A stretch of 64,000 nt of DNA from Bdellovibrionales bacterium (GTDB taxonomy: Bacteria > Bdellovibrionota > UBA1018 > CAIMNF01): contig CANNBJ010000003.1 of the NCBI GenBank assembly GCA_947502835.1, forward strand, positions 62,001 through 126,000. The letters are read 5' to 3'. Made by a program: the position numbers and the translations under genes. Every line of letters starts with the position of its first letter. Positions within the stretch are counted from its first letter, which is position 1. Below, piece after piece: positions 7,974 to 17,211 of the stretch. The notes beneath the pieces were generated by a model. That model ran no database searches, was not told where the DNA came from, and saw only the letters and a list, made by a program, of their open reading frames with translations.

Positions 7974-10454
7974 TCAAGCTGCTGGCTTTACGGACTTGGC
8001 TACTGCAGGTTCTGCTGCGGCAACCGGTTTTTGTTTCTTGCTCTTTGAGGTTCTTGCCTCGCTGGAGTCTCCGCCCGCTCCCGGAAGGATGGTTGCGAGT
8101 GGTTTCACTTTCCCGGAGAGTGCGACTTCGAGTACCTCGTCAATCGACTTGACCGGGACAAAATTCAATACCTTGCGGTACTCCTCAGGGATCTCCTCGA
8201 GATCCTTTCTGTTCTTTTCCGGAATGATGATGGTCTTGATTCCATGTCTCATGGCAGCAAGCGACTTCTCTTTCAATCCGCCAATCGGGAGGACCCGGCC
8301 GGTCAGGGTGATTTCACCCGTCATTGCCACATCCTTCCGCACAGGGATGCCCGTGAGGCGGGAGATGATGGCAGTGGCCATGGTGATTCCGGCCGACGGA
8401 CCGTCCTTGGGCACGGCCCCTTGCGGGAAATGAACATGGATGTCGGTTTCGCTCAAGACATCGGAATTGATTCCGAAGTCTGCAGCTCTCCAGCGAATGA
8501 GGCCGAGTGCCGCCTGAGCCGATTCCTTCATCACATCACCGAGCTGGCCGGTGAGGAGCATTCCGCCTTTTCCGCGGGTGGTAGCGGTCTCCACATAGAG
8601 AATCTCGCCGCCAACCGAGGTCCAGGCAAGTCCTGTCGAAATCCCGACCTCGTCCTTTTCCTGTTCGTCTTCACGGGAATACACGGCGGGCCCGAGATAC
8701 TTTGCGACCACTTCTTTCGTGATCACTGTGGTTCCGGTCTTGCCTTCTGCAACAAACCTCGCGGTTTTACGGCAGACGGTGCCCACCAGGCGCTCGAGGT
8801 TCCGGAGGCCGGCCTCGCGAGTGTAGTTCTCCACGATCGACTGGACTCCCTCGTCCGTAAACTCGATCTGCTCATTGGTCAGTCCGTTTTCGGTGACTTG
8901 TTTCGGGATCAAGTACCTTCGTGAGATGAAGTGCTTCTCCTCCTGGGTGTAGCCTGAGAGGTTGATCACTTCCATCCGGTCGCGAAGCGGAGCGGGAATC
9001 TGCTCGAGGGCGTTGCATGTGGTGATGAACATCACATTGGTGAGATCAATCGCCACATTCAAATAATGGTCGCGGAATGCGTAGTTCTGCTCCGGATCAA
9101 GCACTTCGAGGAGCGCTGCCGACGGATCCCCCTTGTAATCGCTTCCCATCTTGTCAAGCTCGTCGAGAATGAACACGGGATTGTTCGTTCCGGCCTGCTT
9201 GAGACCCTGGATGATCCGGCCCGGAAGTGCGCCGACATAGGTGCGGCGGTGGCCGCGGATTTCCGCCTCATCCTTTACTCCGCCGAGAGAAATTCTCACG
9301 AACTCACGGCCGAGAGCCTTGGCGATGGATTTTCCGAGAGATGTTTTACCAACTCCTGGAGGGCCGGAGAAACAAAGGATTGGACCTTTCATGTTGTTTC
9401 CCTTGAGCTTTCGGACTGCAAGGAATTCAATGATGCGTTCCTTGATCTTCTCAAGTTTGTAGTGGTCGTCATCGAGGATTTCCATCGCATGATCAAGGTC
9501 CAGGTTGTCCTGGCTTGCCTTCGACCAAGGGGTGTCAATCATCCATTCCACATAGGTGCGCATCATGGATGCTTCCGAACTCTCCGGATGCATGCGCTCG
9601 AGGCGCTGAAGCTGCTTCAGGGTTTCCTGTTCCACGTTTGCGGGCATTTTTGCAGAAAGAATCTTCTCGCGAAGTTCGTTCATCTCCTCGGATTTCGGAT
9701 CATTGTCACCGAGCTCGCTCTTGATCTGCTTCATTTGCTCGCGGAGGAAGTATTCCTTTTGGGACTTTGTGATTTCCTCTTTGGTTTGGGAGCGGATCTT
9801 GGCTTGAATCGAGAGAACTTCGGTTTCCTTGTTCAGAAGTTCATTGATCTTTTGAAGCTTGGCGAACGGATCATGGGTCTCGAGTACTTCCTGGGCAAGA
9901 CTTACCTTGAGTCCGAGATTCGAGGCCACGAGATCGGCCATGCGGCTCGGATCCTGGATGTCTTCAAGGACCATCATGATATCGGGGGCCAGGACCTTGC
10001 CAAGGCTGATCATGCGCTCGAGTTGTTCCTTGATGGTGCGCATGATGGCTTCGGACTCGGATCTCTTGTCGGTTTGAAGTTCCTGGATCTGATCGACCTG
10101 CACCTCATAGAAGGGCTGGGTCTGTGTGAACTTCTTCACCCGCGCCTTGCAGAGACCTTGGGTCAGGATCTTGATCCGTCCATCCGGGAGTTTCCGCATG
10201 CGGATGATCATGGCAACGGTTCCGGTCTCATAAATTCCGTCCGGAGTCGGCTGCTCATCGGCGATGTTCTTCTGGGAAGACAAGAAGATGAGTTTATCGG
10301 TTTTCGCAAGTGCTTCTTCCACGCTTCGAATGGAAGAGTCGCGACCCACGAACAGTGGGATGATCATGTAGGGAAACACAACAATGTCACGTACTGGCAG
10401 CATTGGGAGTGTGCTAGGAATTTCGATTTGTTCGCCGTCGTAATTGGTTACCAT
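7974..10454 (-). CDS. lon: ATP-dependent protease Lon
   Basis: GPPGVGKTSLGKSIA Walker A; catalytic GAVPKDGPSAG; full length 826 aa. Confidence 0.98.
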   Translation of the reverse strand: MVTNYDGEQIEIPSTLPMLPVRDIVVFPYMIIPLFVGRDSSIRSVEEALAKTDKLIFLSSQKNIADEQPTPDGIYETGTVAMIIRMRKLPDGRIKILTQGLCKARVKKFTQTQPFYEVQVDQIQELQTDKRSESEAIMRTIKEQLERMISLGKVLAPDIMMVLEDIQDPSRMADLVASNLGLKVSLAQEVLETHDPFAKLQKINELLNKETEVLSIQAKIRSQTKEEITKSQKEYFLREQMKQIKSELGDNDPKSEEMNELREKILSAKMPANVEQETLKQLQRLERMHPESSEASMMRTYVEWMIDTPWSKASQDNLDLDHAMEILDDDHYKLEKIKERIIEFLAVRKLKGNNMKGPILCFSGPPGVGKTSLGKSIAKALGREFVRISLGGVKDEAEIRGHRRTYVGALPGRIIQGLKQAGTNNPVFILDELDKMGSDYKGDPSAALLEVLDPEQNYAFRDHYLNVAIDLTNVMFITTCNALEQIPAPLRDRMEVINLSGYTQEEKHFISRRYLIPKQVTENGLTNEQIEFTDEGVQSIVENYTREAGLRNLERLVGTVCRKTARFVAEGKTGTTVITKEVVAKYLGPAVYSREDEQEKDEVGISTGLAWTSVGGEILYVETATTRGKGGMLLTGQLGDVMKESAQAALGLIRWRAADFGINSDVLSETDIHVHFPQGAVPKDGPSAGITMATAIISRLTGIPVRKDVAMTGEITLTGRVLPIGGLKEKSLAAMRHGIKTIIIPEKNRKDLEEIPEEYRKVLNFVPVKSIDEVLEVALSGKVKPLATILPGAGGDSSEARTSKSKKQKPVAAAEPAVAKSVKPAA

Positions 10455-10559
10455 TTAGCCTCCAACAGGTTGTACTCAAGGAACAGTTCGGCGGGCGGCT
10501 TCGGCACCTTTAGGCTTTTGTTTTCATTGAAATTTAAAAGTGAAAAGGTCAGGAATTAT

Positions 10560-11561
10560 TCAGAAGGAACTCAAGGCGTCAAAGAGTGCCTGCATCCGGG
10601 GAAAGAGGGGTGCTTCGAATCGAAGATCCTCGCCCGTGATCGGATGCCGGAAGCCCAGAATTCGTGCATGGAGCGCTTGTCCGCCAAGGGCCTTGGTTGT
10701 GGACCGGACGGTCTCCGGCAGGGCTTTCCATTTGGGTTGGTTCTCGCTCGGGGTTCCGTATGCCGGATCACCCAGAAGAGAGTGTCCGAGGTGGTTCAGG
10801 TGGACACGCACCTGATGGGTTCTTCCGGTCTCGAGCCTGGCCTCAATCCAGGAAGAAAAAGGGTTTTTTCCCTCGATTTGGAAGGATTTCAAGAGAGTGA
10901 ATCGTGAAACCGCTTCCCTGCCCCCTTCGGAAAGAACGGCCATTTTTTTCCGGTCATTCGGATTTCTTCCGATCCGGGAGTGGAAGCGGAACTCACCCTC
11001 CCAGCGGGGAGAACCGAAGCAAAGAGCCCAGTAGCGACGCTCGATCGTGTGGGTGGAAAACAGGCGCGAAAGGCCCGCATGGGCCTCGTCGGTTTTTGAA
11101 ATCACAATCGCACCGGAGGTGTCCTTGTCGATCCGGTGTACGATTCCGGGCCTGAGTTTTCCTCCGATCCCGCTCAAATCCTTGATGTGATGGAGGAGGG
11201 CATTCACCAAGGTGCCTGACTTCTGCGTCTCCGAGGGATGTACCGTAAGCCCCGGCGCCTTGTTCACCACAATCAGGTGCGGATCTTCGAAGAGGATCTC
11301 CAGGGGAATGTTCTCCGGCTGAAGCGAGATTTCGCCCGGTGGCGGGAGTGTGAGTTCAATGGTCGCACCTTCCGTAATCCTGTCTTTTGCCCTGATGGAG
11401 AGGCCATTGACCAGGATCAGTCCTTGCTCGATCAGCTTTTGAACTTGCGAGCGGGAAAGAAGCGGGATTTCTTCGAATTCCTCGAAAAGATCATGAAGAT
11501 ACCGGTCAGCCCGATCCTGCACAGGTGCGGGGGCTTGCAGCGTGAATTTGCGATTGGACAT
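10560..11561 (-). CDS. RluA/RluD-family pseudouridine synthase
   Basis: S4-like N-terminus; HRIDKDTSGAIVISKT catalytic motif; GRTHQVRVHLNHLGHSLLGDPAYG. Confidence 0.95.
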   Translation of the reverse strand: MSNRKFTLQAPAPVQDRADRYLHDLFEEFEEIPLLSRSQVQKLIEQGLILVNGLSIRAKDRITEGATIELTLPPPGEISLQPENIPLEILFEDPHLIVVNKAPGLTVHPSETQKSGTLVNALLHHIKDLSGIGGKLRPGIVHRIDKDTSGAIVISKTDEAHAGLSRLFSTHTIERRYWALCFGSPRWEGEFRFHSRIGRNPNDRKKMAVLSEGGREAVSRFTLLKSFQIEGKNPFSSWIEARLETGRTHQVRVHLNHLGHSLLGDPAYGTPSENQPKWKALPETVRSTTKALGGQALHARILGFRHPITGEDLRFEAPLFPRMQALFDALSSF

Positions 11562-12352
11562 CAGGTTTTTTCCGGAGCCGCCATCCTCATCCGATCGAGA
11601 TACTGGCGGGAAACAAGGTCTTGCGGAAGCTTCAAGCGGCGACTGACCTGTTGCAAAAACCCTCGAACATAGACCACCGCGGGCAATTTTCCGTAATTTT
11701 CCTCCTCCAAGGCATGGAGGTAGGATCTGGAAATCCGGGTATAATCCGATAAATCCTCAAGGCTGATCCGCTTGGCCTCCCGGATCCTGCGGATGGCGGG
11801 ACCACTCCACATTTGCTCGGACCGGATTACGTGGTCGATGTCGTTCATTACCGCATCCAGCGAATTCTGGAGGCTTTGCATCGTGAACGAAGGAGAGGGA
11901 GAAGGGGCTGCTGCAGGTGCGGCAATCGGACTTGGGGCAAAAGGATCCGAAAAGTCCCGATTCATTGCAAAGCTTGTCATTCCGGATTCCGCAGGCGGGC
12001 TCGAGGTCATTCCAGCAAGTTGGGCGCTGCTCATGGCCGAGGGAGCAGGGGCTCCAAAAAGGTCCATGGACGGGGACTGCGTACTCGGCGCCCTGAACCC
12101 TTGGGTTTCATCATAGGAGCGTCGTTTTTCGGGATTGGAGAGGACCATGTAGGCGTTCTCCACGTTTTGAAGCATCTGCTCGGTCTCATCGCGTGAGAAA
12201 ACGCTGTAATGGGCGATGTTGTCTTTTCCGTAGGCGGACTTGAGGCGAAGGTAGGCGGAGCGGATTTCCTGCGGGGTGGCGTCCGGGGTCAATTCGAGAA
12301 TGTCGTAAAGGCTCAGCGGCTCATCATTCAGATGCATAGCTCTATTCTGCAA
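11561..12352 (-). CDS. J-like domain + RodZ-type HTH (HTH_25) protein
   Basis: YDILELTPDATPQEIRSAYLRLKSAYGKDN...AYMVLSNPEKRRSYDE resembles a J domain without HPD; C-terminal IRRIREAKRISLEDLSDYTRISRSYLHALEEENYGKLPAVVYVRGFLQQ. Confidence 0.82.
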   Translation of the reverse strand: MQNRAMHLNDEPLSLYDILELTPDATPQEIRSAYLRLKSAYGKDNIAHYSVFSRDETEQMLQNVENAYMVLSNPEKRRSYDETQGFRAPSTQSPSMDLFGAPAPSAMSSAQLAGMTSSPPAESGMTSFAMNRDFSDPFAPSPIAAPAAAPSPSPSFTMQSLQNSLDAVMNDIDHVIRSEQMWSGPAIRRIREAKRISLEDLSDYTRISRSYLHALEEENYGKLPAVVYVRGFLQQVSRRLKLPQDLVSRQYLDRMRMAAPEKT

Positions 12353-13301
12353 GCGTATGCTCGATCCGGGCCTGTTTCAACAGATAATTGACGATTCTCT
12401 CGAGATGCGTCGCGATCCGCGAATTCGGAAACTCGGCAAGAATCGGTTTCATGCGCCGTACGGATTGCCAGACATTTGGTTCGTATTCGATGTACCCGAG
12501 ATAATCCAGATCGATCCCGAAGTACTTCTTTGCCACACTCTTCATGGAGAAGCCGACATCGACATCCGTCTGGGAGCGGGATTGGTTGATGACCAGGCTG
12601 ACTTTCCACTCGCGAATGATCCGCTTGAGTTCGTTTGCAACGCCCGGATTCTGGAAGTTCACCTCGGTGAGCAGCTGTTGGGGAGAGAGGATTCCCAGTT
12701 TGTGATTCGGAACCATGGCGGATTCAATCAGGGGGCGGATGGATTCGAGCTCGGGCCGTTGCAGGAGTTGCTGGTAGTAGCTCGCTTTCATGAATCGATA
12801 GGCGTTTTCAATCGAGGTGGGTTCCGGAAGTGCGGTGATGATCCGGACCTGGGCAAAGTTGAAAAAATCGAGGGTGAACTTGCTCGTTCCCGCCCCGAGA
12901 TCAAGAATGATGAATTGCGACTTCAGGCTGTGGATTTGCTGCAAGAGGTGCGAGATTTTCGAGTCATCGATTTGGGTGATCTTGAGATCATCCTTCGCGC
13001 CACCAATGATTTGAAGGTGGGGATACTGCGTAGGAGTGATGCAGGAGGAGAGATCAGAGGTGTTGCCGTTCAGAAAATCCGAAACGCACCGCTGGGGCGG
13101 ACTTTGTCCGAGAACGGTATGGAGGTTTGCGCCCCCGAGATCAAGGTCGATGGCAATGGTGCTGTGGCCCTGTTTGGCAAGGCAGAATGCGAGAGAGGAT
13201 GAAAGCAGGCTTTTTCCGACGCCCCCCTTGCCGCCGCCGATCGCCCAAACCTGCTTGTGCATTTGATGTCCGCGATACAACGAATGGGATTGCTCGTTCA
13301 T
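12342..13301 (-). CDS. MinD/FlhG-like ParA-family ATPase
   Basis: Deviant Walker A GGGKGGVGKSLLSSSLA; IDLDLGGANLHTVLG; ILDLGAGTSKFTLDF. Confidence 0.9.
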   Translation of the reverse strand: MNEQSHSLYRGHQMHKQVWAIGGGKGGVGKSLLSSSLAFCLAKQGHSTIAIDLDLGGANLHTVLGQSPPQRCVSDFLNGNTSDLSSCITPTQYPHLQIIGGAKDDLKITQIDDSKISHLLQQIHSLKSQFIILDLGAGTSKFTLDFFNFAQVRIITALPEPTSIENAYRFMKASYYQQLLQRPELESIRPLIESAMVPNHKLGILSPQQLLTEVNFQNPGVANELKRIIREWKVSLVINQSRSQTDVDVGFSMKSVAKKYFGIDLDYLGYIEYEPNVWQSVRRMKPILAEFPNSRIATHLERIVNYLLKQARIEHTLAE

Positions 13302-13367
13302 GATTCGGTCATCTCTACGGGATTACGTACATTTACGCCTTGGAAACCTTCTCTTTTCTAGCCTAAA

Positions 13368-13386
13368 TGACAAGGTTTTATTGTCA
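13368..13386. promoter_or_regulatory. Palindrome between divergent operons, overlapping a -35 element
   Basis: TGACAA-GGTTTTA-TTGTCA, perfect 6-bp arms. Confidence 0.45.
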
Positions 13387-13408
13387 AGTAAGAAGCGATC
13401 GGTATAAT
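13381..13408 (+). promoter_or_regulatory. Sigma70-type promoter of the polyprenol/DAG kinase-histidine kinase operon
   Basis: TTGTCA (13381-13386), 16 nt spacer, TATAAT (13403-13408); ATG 8 nt further on at 13417. Confidence 0.65.
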
Positions 13409-13416
13409 GGGGGGCC

Positions 13417-14076
13417 ATGAAACAGGATCCGGATTCGTCACCGTCTTGGCGGCTGCGATTGAGAAATGACCTGCATCTTGCACGGAAGGTCTGGCATTGC
13501 GCAATGGGGGTGTTCATGGCCCTGGTGTACGGATTGGGGACCCCGAAGATCATTTGTGTGATGCTCCTCGCTTTTGGCCTCGGATTCTTCATGGTTGCCG
13601 AGTATGCCCGTTTGCTCTTTCCTAAGGTCAATGCGTTCGCAATCCGGGTGATGGGACCGATCATGAGAAAGAGCGAGGTCAATCGCGTCAGCGGCACCCC
13701 GTTTTACGTTGGCTCGGTCCTCCTGTCGGTGGCGGTGTTTCCCAAAGCCATCGCAATCCTTTCCATTTTATTCCTTGCTGTCGGGGATCCCATGTCATCG
13801 ATCTTCGGAATCACCTGGGGGGATTTGGGGCCGCGCTTTTCCAACGGCAAATCGTTGATTGGAACCGCAGCCGGCATGGGTGTTTGCTGTCTCATTGCGT
13901 TTGCATACCTGGTTTTTTTGGATGTGCCGTTGTTCCCCGCGGTATTCATTTCGCTTACAGGCGGAATCGCGGGAGGCGGAGCGGAGATGATCCCGCTGGA
14001 GATTGATGACAACTTTTCCATTCCCATCGTGAGCGGCCTTGCGCTCTGGATTTCATTTTTGGTTTTTAATGTTTGA
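13417..14076 (+). CDS. Dolichol/phytol/diacylglycerol kinase-like membrane protein
   Basis: Multi-TM; LHLARKVWHCAMG, VGDPMSSIFGITWG, GKSLIGTAAG, AEMIPLEIDDNFSIPI motifs of the family. Confidence 0.75.
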   Translation: MKQDPDSSPSWRLRLRNDLHLARKVWHCAMGVFMALVYGLGTPKIICVMLLAFGLGFFMVAEYARLLFPKVNAFAIRVMGPIMRKSEVNRVSGTPFYVGSVLLSVAVFPKAIAILSILFLAVGDPMSSIFGITWGDLGPRFSNGKSLIGTAAGMGVCCLIAFAYLVFLDVPLFPAVFISLTGGIAGGGAEMIPLEIDDNFSIPIVSGLALWISFLVFNV

Positions 14077-16035
14077 ATGAATCTTTTAAAGCAAACTGCA
14101 TTGATCCTGGGACTTGCGAGCCTTTCCCTGGGAAGTTGGACCCTGTTCAGGGATTGGCGGAACAAAATCTCAATCCTGTTCTCCCTGGTTTGCTTCATTG
14201 TCGCCGTATGGTCCCTGAGTTTCGTTTCCCATGCCACGCTGTTCGGACGCTTGTCCTACGACATTCATCTGTTCTGCAATGTGCTTTTGGTTCCCTTCAC
14301 CCTGGAACTCATTTCAAGGATCTTCCTGAAAGAAAAGGACCGTTTTAGTTCGATCCTTGTCGTGACTTCACTGGCAGGTGCTGCAGTTCTCGGGATCATG
14401 ATCCTTTTTTCACTCGGGTCGGGTGATCTTTTCAGGAATCTCGTCATTTTCTGGCCCACGTTGATTCTTTTTCACTATGGGCATGTGATCGGCCTTGAAG
14501 TGATGCGTTCGGGCAGGCTTCGTGATGATTCCATATCCTCCTCAAGAAAGCTTCTCCTGTACGCGGGGCTCGGACTCACACTTTCGATCTGCACTTTCGA
14601 CCATATTCCCCGCTACGGATTCGCACTTCCCGCCATTGGCAACCTGCTCTTCACCCTGTACCTGTTTTTTGCCAATCAGGTGATCGTGCCCGAGAAGCTG
14701 CCCGGCTTGGAGGCGCTGGCCTCGAGGTTTCTTGCAGTGCTCACGCTTTCTCTTGTCATCACGGGCTTCTTTGCTCTCCTGTACTCGTACATCAGTGCAA
14801 CGTTTCCGCTGTTTTTGCTGAACTCTTTTTTGATCTCCTTTGCGGTGCTCGCACTGTGGTCGCCTCTTCTCACTTTCTTCCGGTACTTGACCTCGAGACT
14901 CTTTGTTTCCCGAAAGCAGGATCAGCTCGGAAAGATGGAGCGCTTCAAGTTGCACTCGGAAACCATTACCGACAGGGCCGCGCTGTTTGATGCGGTGAAG
15001 GAGTTTGCGAAACGCGAACTGGGGTTCAATTTCCTCGAGCTTGAGCTTTTGCCCGCAGAGTCCGTTCTTCCTGCCTTGGTTGCCTCGCATTTTGCGGAAG
15101 CGAATGCCCTCAGGCAGGTTCCTTTCCTGTATCGTGCGTTCCTGGAGCGTGAGCGCGAGCAAGTGCTGACCCAGGACCGCAAGCGGGATTTGGAACTTCA
15201 AATGGAGTATTTGCGAATTCTCGAATGTGATTTTTTGTCCGTGCTGCCTGTGGATGAGGAACGGGTTCTTCGGGTCCGGATCCGCGAACACGGCTCCCGG
15301 AAGACCTCCGCCTTCACCGGATTCAACAGGGTTCTTGAATTCCTCACCCATGTGGCGGCCCAGTCGACGAGGGTGGGGCAGATTGAAAGGGCCCGGGAGA
15401 AGGATCGCCTGATCCTGCTCGGGGAAATGGCAGCGGGCCTTGCCCATGAGATCCGGAATCCTCTGGGAGCAATCCGCGGGGCGGTCAACCTGATTGAGCC
15501 TGAACCCGGTCCCTGGGGACGGGTGATTCGGGAGGAGGTGGACCGCTTGAATCGTCTGGTTTCCCAGTTCCTCGATTTTTCGAGAAGTCACGAGGACAAA
15601 AGGGAAACCACCACTACAGGCGACCTGGTGCAACGGGTGGTGAAGCAACTCGAGGCAGGGGTGCCTGCACCAGTCAGGGTCGAGGTTGAGAATCGCTCCT
15701 CGGACGGAATGATCTGTGTTGTTCCCGATTCGATCCGCCAGGTGATTTCGAATGTGATGAACAATTCACTCAAAGCCCTGGAAGGAGTCAATGATCCGAG
15801 GATTGGAGTCACCATCCTCCCCACAGGGTTCCAAATCAGTGACAATGGCATCGGGATGGATGAGGAGACGATTTCCAGGGTCTTTCATCCTTTTTTCACA
15901 GGATTCAAAGTGGGCTCGGGACTTGGTTTGTCGATTTGTGAAAAACTCGTCCGTGCGGATCGGGGACGGATTGCGATTCAGTCGGCTCCGGGGCGGGGCA
16001 CTGTTGTGAGTGTGGAGTATCCGGATGCGCGATAA
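14077..16035 (+). CDS. Sensor histidine kinase with multi-TM N-terminus
   Basis: Many hydrophobic N-terminal helices; H-box LAHEIRNPLGAIRGAVNLI; N-box; GSGLGLSICEKLVRADRGRIAIQS. Confidence 0.93.
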   Translation: MNLLKQTALILGLASLSLGSWTLFRDWRNKISILFSLVCFIVAVWSLSFVSHATLFGRLSYDIHLFCNVLLVPFTLELISRIFLKEKDRFSSILVVTSLAGAAVLGIMILFSLGSGDLFRNLVIFWPTLILFHYGHVIGLEVMRSGRLRDDSISSSRKLLLYAGLGLTLSICTFDHIPRYGFALPAIGNLLFTLYLFFANQVIVPEKLPGLEALASRFLAVLTLSLVITGFFALLYSYISATFPLFLLNSFLISFAVLALWSPLLTFFRYLTSRLFVSRKQDQLGKMERFKLHSETITDRAALFDAVKEFAKRELGFNFLELELLPAESVLPALVASHFAEANALRQVPFLYRAFLEREREQVLTQDRKRDLELQMEYLRILECDFLSVLPVDEERVLRVRIREHGSRKTSAFTGFNRVLEFLTHVAAQSTRVGQIERAREKDRLILLGEMAAGLAHEIRNPLGAIRGAVNLIEPEPGPWGRVIREEVDRLNRLVSQFLDFSRSHEDKRETTTTGDLVQRVVKQLEAGVPAPVRVEVENRSSDGMICVVPDSIRQVISNVMNNSLKALEGVNDPRIGVTILPTGFQISDNGIGMDEETISRVFHPFFTGFKVGSGLGLSICEKLVRADRGRIAIQSAPGRGTVVSVEYPDAR

Positions 16036-17203
16036 AATTCTTGTGATCGATGATGAGCCGAACCTCCGGAAAATTCTCGAGGCGACCTTGAGTCGCGGTG
16101 GATATGAGGTGTTTTCGCATGAGAGTTTCGAGTCGGCGAAACTCTCACTGAATACCGAGGCCGTGGACATGGTGATCACCGATCTTCAAATGCCGGAAGC
16201 GTCCGGCATGGAGGTCTTGAATTACTGCAAGCAGTACAGTCCGGATCTTCCCGTGGTGATGATCACCGCATTCGGGACCGTTGAAAAGGCGGTGTCCGCG
16301 ATGCAGGCCGGCGCCTTCGATTTTGTCCTGAAGCCGTTCCAGAATGAGGAGCTTTTCCGGATCATTGAAAAGGCGATTCAAAGCCGGATCCGTCGAAAAC
16401 GCGAACCGGCCACGGAGATGATGAGCGCAGTGGGTGTTGGATCCGTGCCCCTGCCCCTGTTCGGAGCAAGCGAAGAGGCGCGCGTGTTCAGGAATGATGT
16501 GGAGAGGATCGCTAGGTCTGCGGGTTCGGTATGGATGACAGGCGAGATCGGAACCGGGAAGCGGAGCGTGGCTCGTGAGATCCACCGGAAATCCGGTCGT
16601 GCCAGGGGGCCCTTCATCCAAGTGGATCTTGATGCGATCCCACCTGTGTTCCATGAAGCTGAATTGTTCGGCACTGAAAAAGGTGCGTCTCCCTTGAGTT
16701 TTTTCGCAAAACCCGGAGCCCTTGAGCTTGCCCGGGGAGGAGTGCTCTTTCTTGAGGAGATCGACAGTCTCTCCCCTGAGGCGCAGAACCGCTTTTTTGT
16801 CGCTTTGGAGAATGAGTTTTTCACCCGAACGGGGGGTGTGAACCGTCTCCCCGTGGATTTCCGGATGATCGTGACCAGTTCACGGGATCCTGCGGTTGTG
16901 GTGAGAGAGGCTCGATTTCATGTGGAGCTTTTCGAGCGATTGAGCACGGAGACTCTCGAGTTCATTCCGCTCAGGAACCGGAAGCCGGATCTCCTCAGTG
17001 ATTTCATTCCGTATTTTGTGGAAAGAGCATCCCGCGGACGTGGAATTCCGCCCCTCAAGTGTTCCGAAGAGGTTTTGCAAGAACTGGTTTCCCGCGAGTG
17101 GAGGGGGAACCTGGGAGAACTCGAAAAGACCATCACCCGCGCAGTGAATCGCACTGAGGGCGCCACGGTGGAGATTGCTTCGTTGCGGGATGAGGGGCAC
17201 TGA
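16025..17203 (+). CDS. NtrC-like response regulator with degenerate AAA+ domain
   Basis: Receiver MRDKILVIDDEPNLRK...VLKPF; AAA+ with TGEIGTGKRSVAREIHRKSG, ELFGTEKGASPLSF, GGVLFLEEIDSL; no GAFTGA; no C-terminal HTH. Confidence 0.88.
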   Translation: MRDKILVIDDEPNLRKILEATLSRGGYEVFSHESFESAKLSLNTEAVDMVITDLQMPEASGMEVLNYCKQYSPDLPVVMITAFGTVEKAVSAMQAGAFDFVLKPFQNEELFRIIEKAIQSRIRRKREPATEMMSAVGVGSVPLPLFGASEEARVFRNDVERIARSAGSVWMTGEIGTGKRSVAREIHRKSGRARGPFIQVDLDAIPPVFHEAELFGTEKGASPLSFFAKPGALELARGGVLFLEEIDSLSPEAQNRFFVALENEFFTRTGGVNRLPVDFRMIVTSSRDPAVVVREARFHVELFERLSTETLEFIPLRNRKPDLLSDFIPYFVERASRGRGIPPLKCSEEVLQELVSREWRGNLGELEKTITRAVNRTEGATVEIASLRDEGH

Positions 17204-17211
17204 AGTTTCGT

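Noticed and set aside
9066-10907. 613-aa plus-strand ORF antisense to lon
   Set aside because: Fully explained by codon bias opposite a long real gene; no recognisable domain or ribosome site, while the lon frame has clear motifs.
14542-15648. 368-aa minus-strand ORF inside the histidine kinase gene
   Set aside because: Antisense to a well-supported kinase; composition is shadow-like (His/Gln/Arg-rich).
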